From: Aedes albopictus
Taxonomy: Eukaryota; Arthropoda; Insecta; Diptera; Culicidae
Direction: 5' to 3'
Assembly (NCBI RefSeq): GCF_035046485.1
Contig: NC_085138.1
Coordinates: 335,813,312 to 335,877,311 of the forward strand
DNA: 64,000 nucleotides
A program made the position numbers and the translations under genes. Shown one piece after another: positions 1 through 11,191 of the stretch; within the stretch, counting starts at the first letter, position 1; each line of letters starts with the position of its first letter. A model generated the notes under the pieces. The model was not told where the DNA came from, searched no databases, and saw only the letters and a program-made list of their open reading frames with translations.

Positions 1-119
1 AGAGAGAGAGGTTCATTGTTTGATCTTGCATTCAAATCTCTGTCTATTTTTGTTCTGCGACTGACAAACAAGAGATGGGGGAATAGGGAAACTGGCAATA
101 CGTGGAACCAGTAAAGCTT

Positions 120-215
120 ATTTCATTGCTCGCTTCAGGTGCTGTGATAGCCTCATTGGTAAAGGCGACTGATAATTAGCGATGGTGGGATTATTGGTTC
201 AAATCCCGTCTTGGT
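120..215 (+). repeat. tRNA-like SINE head (Pol III promoter-like)
   Basis: The stretch contains an A-box-like segment (TAGCCTCATTGG, 148-159) and a B-box-like segment (GGTTCAAATCC, 196-206), spaced as in a tRNA gene. The acceptor stem is not clearly paired, so this is more likely a tRNA-derived SINE head or tRNA pseudogene than a working tRNA. No A-rich or triplet tail is seen right after it. Confidence 0.45.
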
Positions 216-261
216 ATGTATGTTTTATAATGAACTAGAAAGTTTTTTTGCGTGACCTATT

Positions 262-590
262 ATTTTCTAAAAATAGAATAACACACTCAAAATAATTACC
301 CAAAAAATGAGTATAAAAATTAGTTTTTACCCTAATTGGTGTCAAAGGAATTATAACACAATTTGTTATAATTTTGTTATATTCTATCATATTTCATGGA
401 ACAAATTTTGTAATATTTTTGTTATGATCATAACACAAGTTATTATATTTTTGTTCTTTTCAGTGGGAATTTTGTTAGAATTTTTGTTATTTTAACTACT
501 AACGGTACATGTTTTATAACAACCCTTGTTATAAAAATTTATTGTAACAAAATAACACAGCTTGTTATAATTTTGTAATGTCCATCTAGT
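262..590. repeat. AT-rich block with recurring TTGTTAT/ATAACAA motifs
   Basis: The motif TTGTTATAATTTTGTTAT and its complement recur in both orientations between about 340 and 590. This gives a weakly palindromic, very AT-rich block. It may be a decayed MITE or simple satellite. The short open frame across it has ordinary AT-rich composition and no recognisable protein features. Confidence 0.35.
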
Positions 591-2089
591 CGGGTAGCTG
601 CTTCATGCGAACGGAGATGACGATGATATGATGACACAACGGTGTGGAAGGTCCTGTTGGTACTGCGGTTGGAAGAGCAAAATTAAAGATGACAGAAAAT
701 CGATGGAATAATTCGTATGTTCCGGCTTGGCCTGCTGTTCCACCTCCGGGAAGCAGGGATACAGTAACTCAGGATCATATTCCTACAGCTCATAGTTACT
801 TACCTTGCCATAATTTTCGCGTCTATCTTATAAGCGTCGTTCAGGTGTCCATCAAAGCACTGCTTCCACCTTTCAACTCCCACACTTTTGCACTTTTTAG
901 CTTGTTATAACAGATTATGTTCAACTGTTTTGTACTGACCGTGACCAGTATAAATATGACACCGACTCACTACACCCCGCGGTGGCTTCTCGTGGCAACC
1001 ACGTTTCATTTTCTTTGTGGTGCTGTTATTACAAGGTGTTTTTTTTTCTTCCCAGTACTCCGGATCCGGGTGTGGAAATCCACGAGCAGAAAGGAAGTTG
1101 TTTTTTTTTTCTTTGCCTGTAGTTGAAATGAGAAGCAATAATTCCACTTTCCGGTAATGAAGTCAATTTAAGCAAGAACAATGTTCAAGCTTGTTTCTGT
1201 ATTTTGATTTTAAAAATTCTCTTTCACTGTTCGAAGATTATTTAATGAACTGAAATTTGGTGAATTATTTAATCTTGGCTAAACCAGTCGCAGCATTTCA
1301 GAAATTGATAGAAAAAGCAAACAATGCAAATTGTCTCCCCTGACCCCACTAGGTGGATTATCCCGAACTGTTTTTTTTCCTAGATTTATCACAGCGAGAG
1401 CTTTTGCTGGTGCGGTGTCCGTTATGGTCCGTTGGGATTTTGCGGAGATGCGATGTTGATGCTGTGGCATTTTCGCCTCGTTGTTTCCGAGCGCGCTGCC
1501 GCGCGCTGTGCCGCTTGGATGATATAAGACGAAGCACATTAATATGTCAGGAAAGTTCACGTCAGTCAGCCTGTCAGAGTCCCGCGTTTGCATTATTCTA
1601 TTAGCTGGTGACCTCCCGTTGTTGTGGGCTGCTGGTCTGTACTGTGCCATAGTAGGTATTTACACCGCAGCGAAATACTGAACGTAATATTGTGCCCCAG
1701 GCATGATGTAGTCCGACTTCCATATTGTGCCCTTGGTGGTTGAGTTTATGCGCAGTTGGTACGGAATAAAAATAAAAGCTTGGTTCTTCCTGCAAACAAC
1801 ATGAAATTGACCACTGGAGCGTAATGAAACATCTCTCCCGAATGGTGTTGGTCAACACATTGAAAAGTTGTCACATATTTCAAAACATTCTAACGTAAAA
1901 CAAATCTAAAATTCCATGTATTTTAATCATTTCGAAAAAATATATAGGTTAATTTGAGGGCTACAAACTGGTGAGTTGAAAACATGAAGCGTCAAACAAA
2001 GCTCTGGTCCTCACAAGTTCCGACATCATGCTTTCACGAGTCAATCAGTGCTAAAAACCGTCAGCTAAAAGTTGTGTGCTTAGCTGGTG
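591..2089. other. No gene recognised
   Basis: I see no domain, repeat array or RNA gene. The open frames on both strands are short, overlap each other and lack recognisable motifs. There is a somewhat GC-richer patch at about 1380-1600. Confidence 0.5.
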
Positions 2090-3840
2090 GTGCAGCCTGG
2101 GCACTGTTGTCCTTCTGATTTCAGCTAGACTGATGGCCCTCCAGCGAGACAGGAGTGTTGGCGTAACAGATCTAGGAGTTCGTGCGCAGGAAGAAAGATT
2201 CCCAGCCCCAAACCTGCAAGAGATTGAGGAGGAGGTTGGCTAGTTGAAAAACAATATAGTCGCTGGAGCAGATCAACTACCTATCAAGCTACCTTCTAAA
2301 ATACGGTGAAGAAGCACTGCACATTGGTCGGGCTCCATACAAAGGGGCGGCCAAAACTCTCAAAAAACGAAATTGACATTTTTAAACTATATTTCACCTT
2401 ATAACAAAGATAATGTGTTGTAGTTTTATTCTTAATTAAAAGTATACCAGCTTTTGTATTTCAATGACATTTTCACTGCCAAAGTGGCCTAAGTCATAAA
2501 ATTAAAAAATGATTTTTTCGAAAAAAGTGAAATAATAATATTATGAGAATGGAATATATGTTCTATGTTATCCAGCATATGAAAGCTTGTTATTGGACTG
2601 TTTGAATGCACGTATGGTGCAAAATTAATATGTCACAAAACTTTTCAAATTTTCATATATTGTACCTTAGGAATTTTGGTAATTTTTAAGTTAAAAAACG
2701 GTTCGTGTCGTCACGTGTCGCCGCAATTTCGAATAGTACATCTTAAACATCATGCTTAGGGCTGCATAAAAACGTTTAAATATTTTGCAGAAATTTGCAG
2801 TTTTTCAAATTAGAGCTTTTTAAAAAAGTCATGTTTTTCCATATATTTGACGTTATTTTTCCATTTTTGACTAAAATAAAATTTATCTTCCCACATTTTT
2901 TACACGTTTTGAACAAACTTGATTGGATTTGATCGAAAGATGATCATTTAATTCAATTCAAATAGATTTTCTAACAAAAAACGCAAAAAATTTGGGGTTT
3001 ACTGATTTTTACCGTTTTTGAAATTATTGAAGTTGCGTAATTTTTGAATACCCCTTTTAAACACTAAAAATACTATATAACATATATAGACAACCTATAA
3101 CTTCGATGATTAAACACATTAAAAGAGTTTTGGCCGAACTTTATCTTTTTCCGACCATTGTGCACTGGTGAGAGCACTACACTGGGTCATTACCAAGATT
3201 TGGGAGTAGGAAGTATTACCGGAGGAATGAATGGAAGGTATGGTGTGTCCCATCTACAAAAAGGACGACATGTTTGATTGCGTGAACTATCGCGCGATCA
3301 TACTACTGAGCGCAGCCTACAAGATACTCTCTCAAATTGTATGCCGCCGTCTACCCCGGTTGCAAGAGAGTTCGTGGAGCAATATCAGGCTGGATTCATG
3401 AGTGAACGCACTACAACGGACCAGATGTTCACCATCCGCCAGGTGTTGCAGAAATGCCGCGAATACAACGTGCCCACACATCACTTGTTCATCGATTTTT
3501 AATCGGCGTATGATACAATCAATCGAGACCAGCTGTGGCAGATTATGCACGAACCCGGATTCTCGGAAAAACTGATACGATTGATCAAGGCGACGATGGA
3601 TCGAGCGATACGCGTAGTTCGAGTATCAGGGACACGACACTCTCGAGTTCCATCGAATCTCTCAGAGGGTTACGGCACAAGGTGATGGTCTTTTGGGATT
3701 GCTGTTCAACATTGCCTTAGAGGGTGTAATAAAGAGAGCGGGGATAAACACGAGTGGGACGATTTTCACGAAGTCCGTTCAGCTGCTCGGTTTCGCTGAT
3801 GATATTGATATTATTGCTCGTAAATTTATGCTATGCTCTA
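2090..3840 (+). pseudogene. RTE-clade LINE reverse transcriptase relic, split by an insertion
   Basis: Conceptual translation in shifting frames gives RTE-type reverse-transcriptase blocks: a segment reading like VAGADQLPIKL near 2250; EEW...[11 protein letters not shown] and [23 protein letters not shown] near 3200-3350; EQYQAGF...TTTDQMFTIRQVLQKCREYNVP near 3380-3470; LFIDF at 3486-3500; and FADDIDIIA, the catalytic Asp-Asp motif, near 3790-3825. The same blocks occur in the better preserved RTE at 53.1-56.4 kb. The frame is broken by stop codons and indels and by an 821-bp element at 2336-3156. Homology stops just after the FADD box, so the C-terminal half is missing. No product is expected. 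Confidence 0.85.
2336..3156. mobile_element. Inverted-repeat DNA element (MITE-like) inserted in the RTE relic
   Basis: Both ends begin GGTCGG and carry a matching CGGCCAAAACTCT block inside inverted termini of about 40 bp. The element is flanked by ATT at 2333-2335 and 3157-3159. Removing it rejoins the reading of the RTE relic (ALHIVHW), which supports a clean insertion with a 3-bp target duplication. The interior is AT-rich with no ORF, so it would be non-autonomous. A 3-bp duplication suggests a Harbinger- or CACTA-like mobilising transposase, but the ends do not let me choose. Confidence 0.7.
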
Positions 3841-5820
3841 GAGGGTCCTAGAGAGGGTGGAGTTTTCCTGGAAGAGCCTGAAGCGCCTTTTTACCACTCG
3901 GAAACACATTAGAATCGAACTGCAGCTCCCTTAGACCCCTCAGGAGCCTGGTATGGTATCAGATAGAATAATACATTGATTCCGTTCAGGGTGAATGTAT
4001 TTAGGTAAAACTTCGTATACGCATCGCCGACTTATGACCTTAATACAGGTTTTGTTGTATCACCTCTAGGGTAACGGGTTGAATTCCCAGATGGTCAAGG
4101 AATTGTTTGTGAAGAAAAATTCTAAAAATCCCCATATTAGCGTATTAATTTCGCCAGTATGCCCAACAATGCTACAATGCTGCATTACTTGTAGTGCCAA
4201 GGCGCTTTCACTCGAACGCCCTCGTCGTCTTTGCCATTGTTTCTAAATGTGCATGCATGAAAGATGAGGGAATCCTTCCCGCTGCTGCAGGCTGAAGGCT
4301 AGGTTGTAGCACAATCAGGATTTCCATTGGCTCGACGACGCCAGACTTGGCGAGGTCACGATGTGAATATAAACGGGAATGTGCGAGATCTATTGTTACT
4401 TACATCAGGATCCATCCTCTCCAGCCTAGTCTCTAGTGAGCTTGTCGCGAGGACTTTAGTAATTTACAGCCTCCACGTGGCGGTGTTGGGGGTACGCAAT
4501 AATGGATCAGACCCACATGGATGGGATATGAAGACAAGGCGATTGGTGCTCTAATGCGGCGCCTTATGCTGTCGCTGTTCATTATTAGCCGGTAACTAGG
4601 GAGCGTTTGTTACAACAGAATAGGCCACAACATCAGCAAACTCATTTCTCATCTTACCGAGCTTTGTGTTGCCGATGGCTGCCGGCTTTTCTGGGACATG
4701 AGTCTTGAAATTCACGGGTGTAGGATGTGAACTACAGACCTACATTGGCTGTGCAATAGTAAGACGAGAATCAAAGATGCTGTAATGAACAAGATTGAAT
4801 AAAGCGAATTTATGATTGAATAAATGTGATTGTGGTATTGAATCTTGATTAAATGTTTCTCTTACTCTCTGTTTAGCACTGCTTTTAACCTTCATTGATA
4901 GAATACTAATGCAAGCATAACAAAACTATGCAGAAGAACAGATTAAGTTCAAAACCCATAGCACATAAGTGATGCAAAATATTTGAAAATGCTGAAATTT
5001 AATTTAGATTCATTCAATAACATCGATCAAACGACCCATCAATTGCACACTCTGGAAAGAGATGCTGTCGGTCTTCGATTCGAAGTACTTAGTCAATGAT
5101 GGTGCAAGATGTTTCATCTTGAACCGGAACTTTCGCCAGCAGCAGAGACTGAGTGAAATAGTTATTCCATTAAGATGAAAAAGCTCCACTGCTCTATTCA
5201 CCCGTTGCATAATATATAAACTCACTTCACCGAGACTGGGATCCCCATCCATTCTGACAAAGTCCTGACTCACTCCCGGAATGGAATGGATGCCAGAGCA
5301 GGTGGAAACGCATCGTAGATAGACAGCAGATAGATCCAGGCTGCTCCTAATAGATGTGCTGTGCTCGTCGGTCGGTTTGTCTCAGGGCGTCGATTCACGT
5401 TACCATCAGAGCTAGACATTCCGCAAGGAGAAAGCAAGAAGCGAAAGCCTTTTCACCTCTGTATCCCTCGGGTGGAACCACCAAGTGCGCCCCACATATG
5501 GCATCGTATATAGATATGCTGTTGTGTTGTACTACAACATACTCTCGGGGTCGCCTTGCCGAGTGCTGAGTCCTGAGATTGCAAACCAAGAAGTGCCTCC
5601 TTAAACGTTCTGCTAATCTTGAAAATAAAACACTCACACATCTTGCAACACCACTCGAATGCAGAAACACGGCAGCCACATCATGATGCGGAAAAGCTGA
5701 AACGGTGATGGTTCTCAAACTAATCAGTGAAGTAAACATGCCGGTTTTTTTTTTGTTATTGTAAAGGCATGACAATTAATTTACCCTCTACAGGAAACCT
5801 TGAATGATGGTCCATTGCGG
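3841..5820. other. No gene recognised
   Basis: No protein family or array is recognisable. A B-box-like GGGTTGAATTCCC lies at 4076-4088, but without a convincing A box. The open frames here are short and lack domain features. Confidence 0.5.
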
Positions 5821-6260
5821 AAATCTGGGGTCCATTTGAATCCCAAATTTGTTCTTCTGTATCGCACGATCCTGATTTACTAGAATATCGCTATCTTCAG
5901 TAAAGTTGTTGGATTGGTCAAGGACTTGCAGATGCTGTACCTTTTAATTCGGAATTTCATACATAGGTGGCGCTAGTGAGCATGTAAGTATTCAGTATTC
6001 GAGCACATAAATATACATCACGATCCTGACCACATAGAATTTTGGTGTCTTCAGAAAAGTTGTTTATTACGTAAAGTGTTTACTAATGATGGACCGTTTG
6101 TTTGTAAATTTCACATATAGATGGCGCTACTGAGCGTGCTAATTTTATATTAATGTATATCTCAGGATCCTGATCACCTAGAATGATGGTATCTTCGGCC
6201 CGAAAAATGTACCAATAGAAGAATTCGAATGACCCCCAATTTTAGAGGCGCTAGGTGAGA
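5821..6260 (+). repeat. Degenerate ~150-bp repeat units, forward orientation
   Basis: Units carry, in order, a GATCCTGA block, a TCTTCAG-AAAGTTGTT block, a GATGGACCGTTT-like block, and GGTGGCGCTAGTGAGC. Copies of the last block lie near 5967, 6121 and 6243. The same modules occur in reverse orientation from about 6830 onward. Confidence 0.6.
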
Positions 6261-6800
6261 TAAGGTGAAATCGTTTGATTATATAAAAATTTTTCCTCTT
6301 CAAATTAACTAATATTCTGCCTTAGTAGTTGCTATTTTCCATTGTTAATGGCTTCCATTATCATCATTCTCGATGCTCACGACAACAGACATCGGATTGG
6401 CCAGCTAACAAATAATTCGGAAGATCGCCCGCCGGAGGCATAGCAAGAGCTTCTCAAATTTATCATATAAATTGTTCGTAAGTACCTACCGGATCGAAGC
6501 GCATCTGAAAGAGAAGTAAATTTTCTTTCCAAAAAAGTGCTCGTTTGTTCCTCTACGATGCGTAATTCGATATGAAAAAGTCAAAAAAAGTGCACTTTGC
6601 CTATGCTGCGCCATGGCAAGTTTTGCCGGTGTCACTTTTTTCATAGGGTTCTCATTCCTGCCACCAGAGAAAAGAGTGATCGTTAGCTTCCGTCAAATTC
6701 ACCTATTATAGTTAACCAGTTGGGAAACCAGCAGTCAACATTTGAGAGTTTTTGGTGCATTCGATGAAAAGTTACAGCTTGTTGAAAATTTTCTAGTCTA
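6261..6800. other. Non-repetitive junction between oppositely oriented repeat fields
   Basis: No unit of the flanking repeat is visible here and no gene is recognised. The stretch separates the forward and reverse repeat fields. Confidence 0.4.
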
Positions 6801-8330
6801 TAATAAAAATTGGCATGCTCATGCAAATTTACAACGAGCGCCGCCTAGTGGCAGAAACTCGAATCAAACAATAATTCAAATGAATGCCCTTCTAATCATT
6901 TGCAATCTATTTGTAGCAAAATTTGTAACTAGCGCCGCCTAAAGATGAAATTTTGCATCATCAAACTGTATGCTGTTAACTTACCAAACAGTGTTGTCGT
7001 GTAAACCTTCTTTCTAAGTAACCAGCGTCCTGAGATTTAAAAAATATACAGGCTCTTAAGTGCCACCTATTAATGAAACTTCAAATCAAACGGCCCATCA
7101 ACTGTTAGTCTTCGACCAGCTTAACAGTATTGCCGAGCACACCAACACTCCAAGTAATTAAAACTCTGAGATATATGGGTGAGAAATTGTGTAATTGTTG
7201 TGTCTGTTTGTCTCTGATATCACAAGATGTGATGTCTCTTAGCTTTTTTTGGTATCCACTGGTATGCGTTTGGTTCATCAAAATATTTGAACATTCTGTG
7301 TGTGCACTGAGTGGGTTTTTTTTTTCTGAGTGCGCGCAGAAATTGTGCACTGGGATTATGACTAGCAGGCTATATGAGATATACAAATTGCATGCCCACT
7401 AACGCCAACTATGAGCAAAATTGAGAGTAAATCGACTAACCATTTATAAGTTCTTGCAACTTATTTGCAGAATCTTCAATTTTACTAAATAATCTGAATC
7501 CTGATGTAAAAATTATTCAAAATTTGTGGGCTTATTAGCGTCATCTAGTGACAGAGGTTCGAATCAAGCGGTCCATCATCTGTAAATTCTTGATTTACCA
7601 AACATCGTTGCTGAAGATAGTAGAGACGGCAAGAGAGTTATAAGGACCCTGGGATATTTGAAGCATAAAATTTGCATACTCAGCGGCACCACCTATGTGT
7701 GGATTTCTGAATCAAATATTGCATCATCTGTAAGTTCTTGACCTATGAAACAACTTACCATCACACCATCTCTCTATGTGATCAAGATCTTGAGATATAT
7801 GAGATGTAAAATTTGCATGCTCACTAGCGCCACCTATGTGTGGAGTTTCAAATTAAACGGCCCATCATCTGGAAGTAATTGACAAACACAACAACTTTAT
7901 CGAAGGCGTCATCTTTCTAAGTGATAAAGATCCAGTTGTTGTTGTTGTTGGTTTATTACCAGGGAGTTTAACCTTATATGGGTCATTTATTCCGTATAAA
8001 GATCCAGTGATATATGAGATACAAAATTTACATGCTCACTAGCACCACCTAGTGATGGAAATTCGAATCAATCGGTCCATTATCTGTAAGCGCTCGACTT
8101 ACTGAGCAACTTTCCCGAAGACGTGACGCTTCTACAAGCTCTAGATCTTCCGATAATTTCGTTTGAAGACATTTTATTACTAAATTGTTTATGCCAAATA
8201 GCGCCATCTAATGAGGAAATTTCGAATTTACCAATTCATCGCCAGACGGCGCATGACTTACCGAACAAATTTGCTGAATATTCTAAAACATCAGAATCAA
8301 AAGATATAGAGAATTCAATTTGGGGTCCAA
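6801..8330 (-). repeat. Degenerate ~150-200 bp repeat units, reverse orientation
   Basis: Reverse-oriented copies of the module GCGCCACCTA(G/T)TG, then a TCGAATCAA block, CGG(T/C)CCATCATCTG, and a CTTACCGAACAACTT-like block. They are recognisable near 6838, 6930, 7060, 7400, 7545, 7700, 7832, 8045 and 8200. Spacing is irregular and divergence high, so this is an old array. Short open frames across it do not follow the repeat and are not genes. Confidence 0.65.
7937..7995 (-). mobile_element. 59-bp 5'-truncated LINE 3' end with 13-bp target duplication
   Basis: The insertion is flanked by perfect direct repeats ATAAAGATCCAGT at 7924-7936 and 7996-8008. On the minus strand it ends in a CAA-repeat tail, seen as TTG repeats on the plus strand. 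Long target duplication, severe 5' truncation and a short tandem tail are the hallmarks of target-primed reverse transcription. The parent LINE family cannot be named from 59 bp. Confidence 0.8.
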
Positions 8331-8419
8331 ATGGACCCCAGGTATACAAAATCGCCCGGTTTAACTTTGACATGAAATAAAAATCAAAGTATGCCATGAA
8401 ATCAACTTTATTTTTGCTT

Positions 8420-10560
8420 AAATAATAGAACTAGGTCTAGTTTGCAGGTATTGAAAAAAAAATATTTTTTTTTCCTAGACTTTTTAGTTATTTCTTCAGG
8501 AATTTTTCAAGACATTTTTCAAAAGATTTTTCTTGGAACTAGACTACTGACTTCTTCAAACATTTTTCCATGTATTTATCCCAGAATTATGTCAGGTTTT
8601 TTTATATTCCTTCCGGAATTCCGAAATTCAGAAATTTCCGAAGGAGTTCGTTCAGGAATACTATTACAATTATTTCCGGTTTTTTCACCATTCTTCTTGT
8701 GGATTTCTCCAAGAATTTATCTAGAAATGTAACGCTTAATTCTTGTTGGAATTCTCCTAGGGGTTTGTCAAACAATTCTTTGAGGTGATGTTCCAGAGAT
8801 TCCTTAAAAATGTCGTTCCGACATAAACTTCATTGCACTTTCTTGTAGGATTACAACTAGAAATTCTAATAGAGATTTCTCAGGAGCTTTCCATAGGAGT
8901 TACTTCGCAGATTCCTTCAAAGATTCTTGCAAACATTCCTCTAAATATGCCGTCAGATATTGTCCCAGATTTGTTTCAGAAATTCATGCTAAAACATTAC
9001 TCCAGAGATTCCCTCTGGCGTTTTTTCTTAAATATCTCAATAAATTATTCCTTGACATTTCTCCAGAAATTAATCAATAAAATTTGCAAGAGTTCCTTCT
9101 AGAAGGATTCTCTGGGGGTTTATCCTAAAGTTCCTCCAGGTATTCCTCCTAGAACTGCTTCATAGATTCGATTAAGAATAAACTAAATAAGTGTGTTTAT
9201 AAAAAAAAGATTCATTTTAGGATTCATTCAAAACTTTCTCCAGGAAATCTTTCAGACAATCTACTAGTGATCTTTCAGGAGATGCGAGGCACTTCTCAAG
9301 GACGTTTTCTTGAAATAATTCTTAGACTACCTAGAGAGGGTTCTTCAGTTCATCCAGGTATTTGTTTAGAGATTCTTTCAAAAAAAAATCTTTCCTTCAG
9401 AATTTTTCTTGGTGTTTTCATGAAGAATTTCTCCAGGACTTTGGTTTTCAAGAATTTCAGCAGGACTCTCTCTCAAATCCTTCGAAGCATTTCTCGTGAG
9501 ATACATCCAGGAGTTTTTTAGTTATTTTTTGAGAAATTTTACCAGGGATTCTTTCAGTGCTTCTGCAAGACCCTCTTCAAGGAATTTCTAAAGGTATTTT
9601 CTGGAGTTCTTTCAGAGATTTCTTCACAAAATCCTTATGGGATTCCTTTAAAAATTAAAAAAAATCTCCAGTGCTTTTCTGTGCAATTTCTAGAATACCT
9701 TTACCGACTTTTCGAACCCTTTAAGCAGAATACCCTCTTTTGAATGGCTGTAATCAGTGTTGTACCTTTTTTGCATTATATATAAATTAAAGTGTACAAA
9801 ACTGATTACACCCATTCTTAAATACCTGTTGGAAAAATATTGAGATGAATCACTCTCAAGGAATTCCAAGAGATATTTCTGACGGAATCGATGGAACGCT
9901 TGGAGGAATTTCCCTGTAATTCCATATATAATTCACCAAGCAATTTCTTCTGGAGTTCATTCGGGAGAATTAAGAGATTGCTTCAGCCCTGTGTTGCCTC
10001 CAGATAAGTTCCAAGAAATTCTTAGAGTTATTCCTACTAGGATTCCTCTAGGAATGCTTCCCAAGTAACACACTTGTCACCGAAGAGTCACGGCGGCGCA
10101 GGTTTTTGTTGCGCAAAAGTCAATGTGACTTACTTCTAACAAATAAACACTTACTTGCTAGAAGTAAGTCACAGTGACTTCTGCGCAACAAAAACCTGCG
10201 CCGCCGTGACTCTTCGGTGACAAGTGTGTTACTTGGGTTGCATGACTTGTTGCAGGAGCTCCCGATAGGATTCTTCCTGGAATTCTTCACAGGATTTTTC
10301 GAGAGATTTCTTCAAGGGTTCTTTAAATAAATCCTCCAAAGATTTTTTTTCCCAAGAGTTCCTCCCGTTGTTGCTCAGAAAATGCTTATTGGGGCTCTTC
10401 TAGATCCTCAAATTCATCCACAAACTCCTGTGATTTACTCTAGAGATTTTTTCATGAATTTCTCCTGCAATATATCCGGGAAGTCCTCCTGCAATTTTTT
10501 TTGTGGATACCTTCTGTGATTCCCTTTTAAATTGCGACTGAGATTATTCTTGTTATTCCT
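8420..10560. repeat. Degenerate 23-bp-period minisatellite (GGAATTCCTCCAGGAA-like)
   Basis: Diverged units of the type ATTCCTYCAGRRATTYCT repeat through the block. Around 8900-9000 successive units fall at 23-bp steps. Period and core resemble the arrays at 23.0-33.8 kb and 58.2-64.0 kb. A 178-bp palindromic MITE interrupts it at 10060-10237. Open frames here arise from the repeat. Confidence 0.65.
10060..10237. mobile_element. 178-bp palindromic MITE, copy 1
   Basis: Starts CCCAAGTAACACACTTGTCA and ends in its reverse complement. Arms of about 80 bp flank a short AT-rich centre. TT on both sides may be a 2-bp target duplication. A second copy of the same length is at 23373-23550. No coding capacity. 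Confidence 0.85.
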
Positions 10561-10944
10561 GCTGCAATCCCTCCAGAAATTTGTGCTGTATCGAGAATAC
10601 GTTATTTCAAGTTCTGACTGTGCAGACTAAAGCTTATGGCAGTGTCGCTGGGTCGATGAAATTTGAAAATGAGAGCCCAATAAACCTATTAGTTTTCGAA
10701 TGCTTTTTACCGAAATATGTGGAAAATCTCGAAGAAAAGTTGTTAAGTAAATGTACTATTTAGAGAAATTTAAGAGAAATTCCTGAAAAAATCCCAATTC
10801 CTGAAGTAGTCCCAGCAGGAAATTAACTTCATATATATTTTCTTAATTTTTTTTTGGTTCTCGTGTGATACCTCTAGAAGCTTTGGTTGGGATTCCTCTA
10901 AAAATGCATACTGTGTCCATACAGGACTTTTCCAGGAATTGCCA
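10561..10944. other. No gene; partly degenerate minisatellite
   Basis: The segment 10561-10755 shows no recognisable feature. From about 10760 weak units resembling the preceding 23-bp minisatellite reappear up to the inverted-repeat end near 10945. Confidence 0.4.
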
Positions 10945-11191
10945 TCAGAGATGGGAACACTCACTTGCAAAGAGTTACACTCACTTGTTATTTTCTCAGC
11001 TCAGAAGCGTGTACTCAGGAAACGATGTATGGACAACTTTTATTTATTTATTTATTTATTTATTTGGTAAATTCATGTAACATAAGGCTTGCAGCATTTT
11101 AAATCGCTACAATTGGTAGAAATCGATTGACAATTATGCCTCCATACAATACAAAAATCTACAATTACATATACTCCAATATATACTAGAA

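Noticed and set aside
120..215. Functional tRNA gene
   Set aside because: A and B boxes are present, but the acceptor and anticodon stems do not pair convincingly, so a SINE head is more likely.
5354..5775. 126-codon minus-strand frame with Cys-rich segment
   Set aside because: It overlaps frames on the plus strand, begins in a homopolymer region and matches nothing that I recognise.
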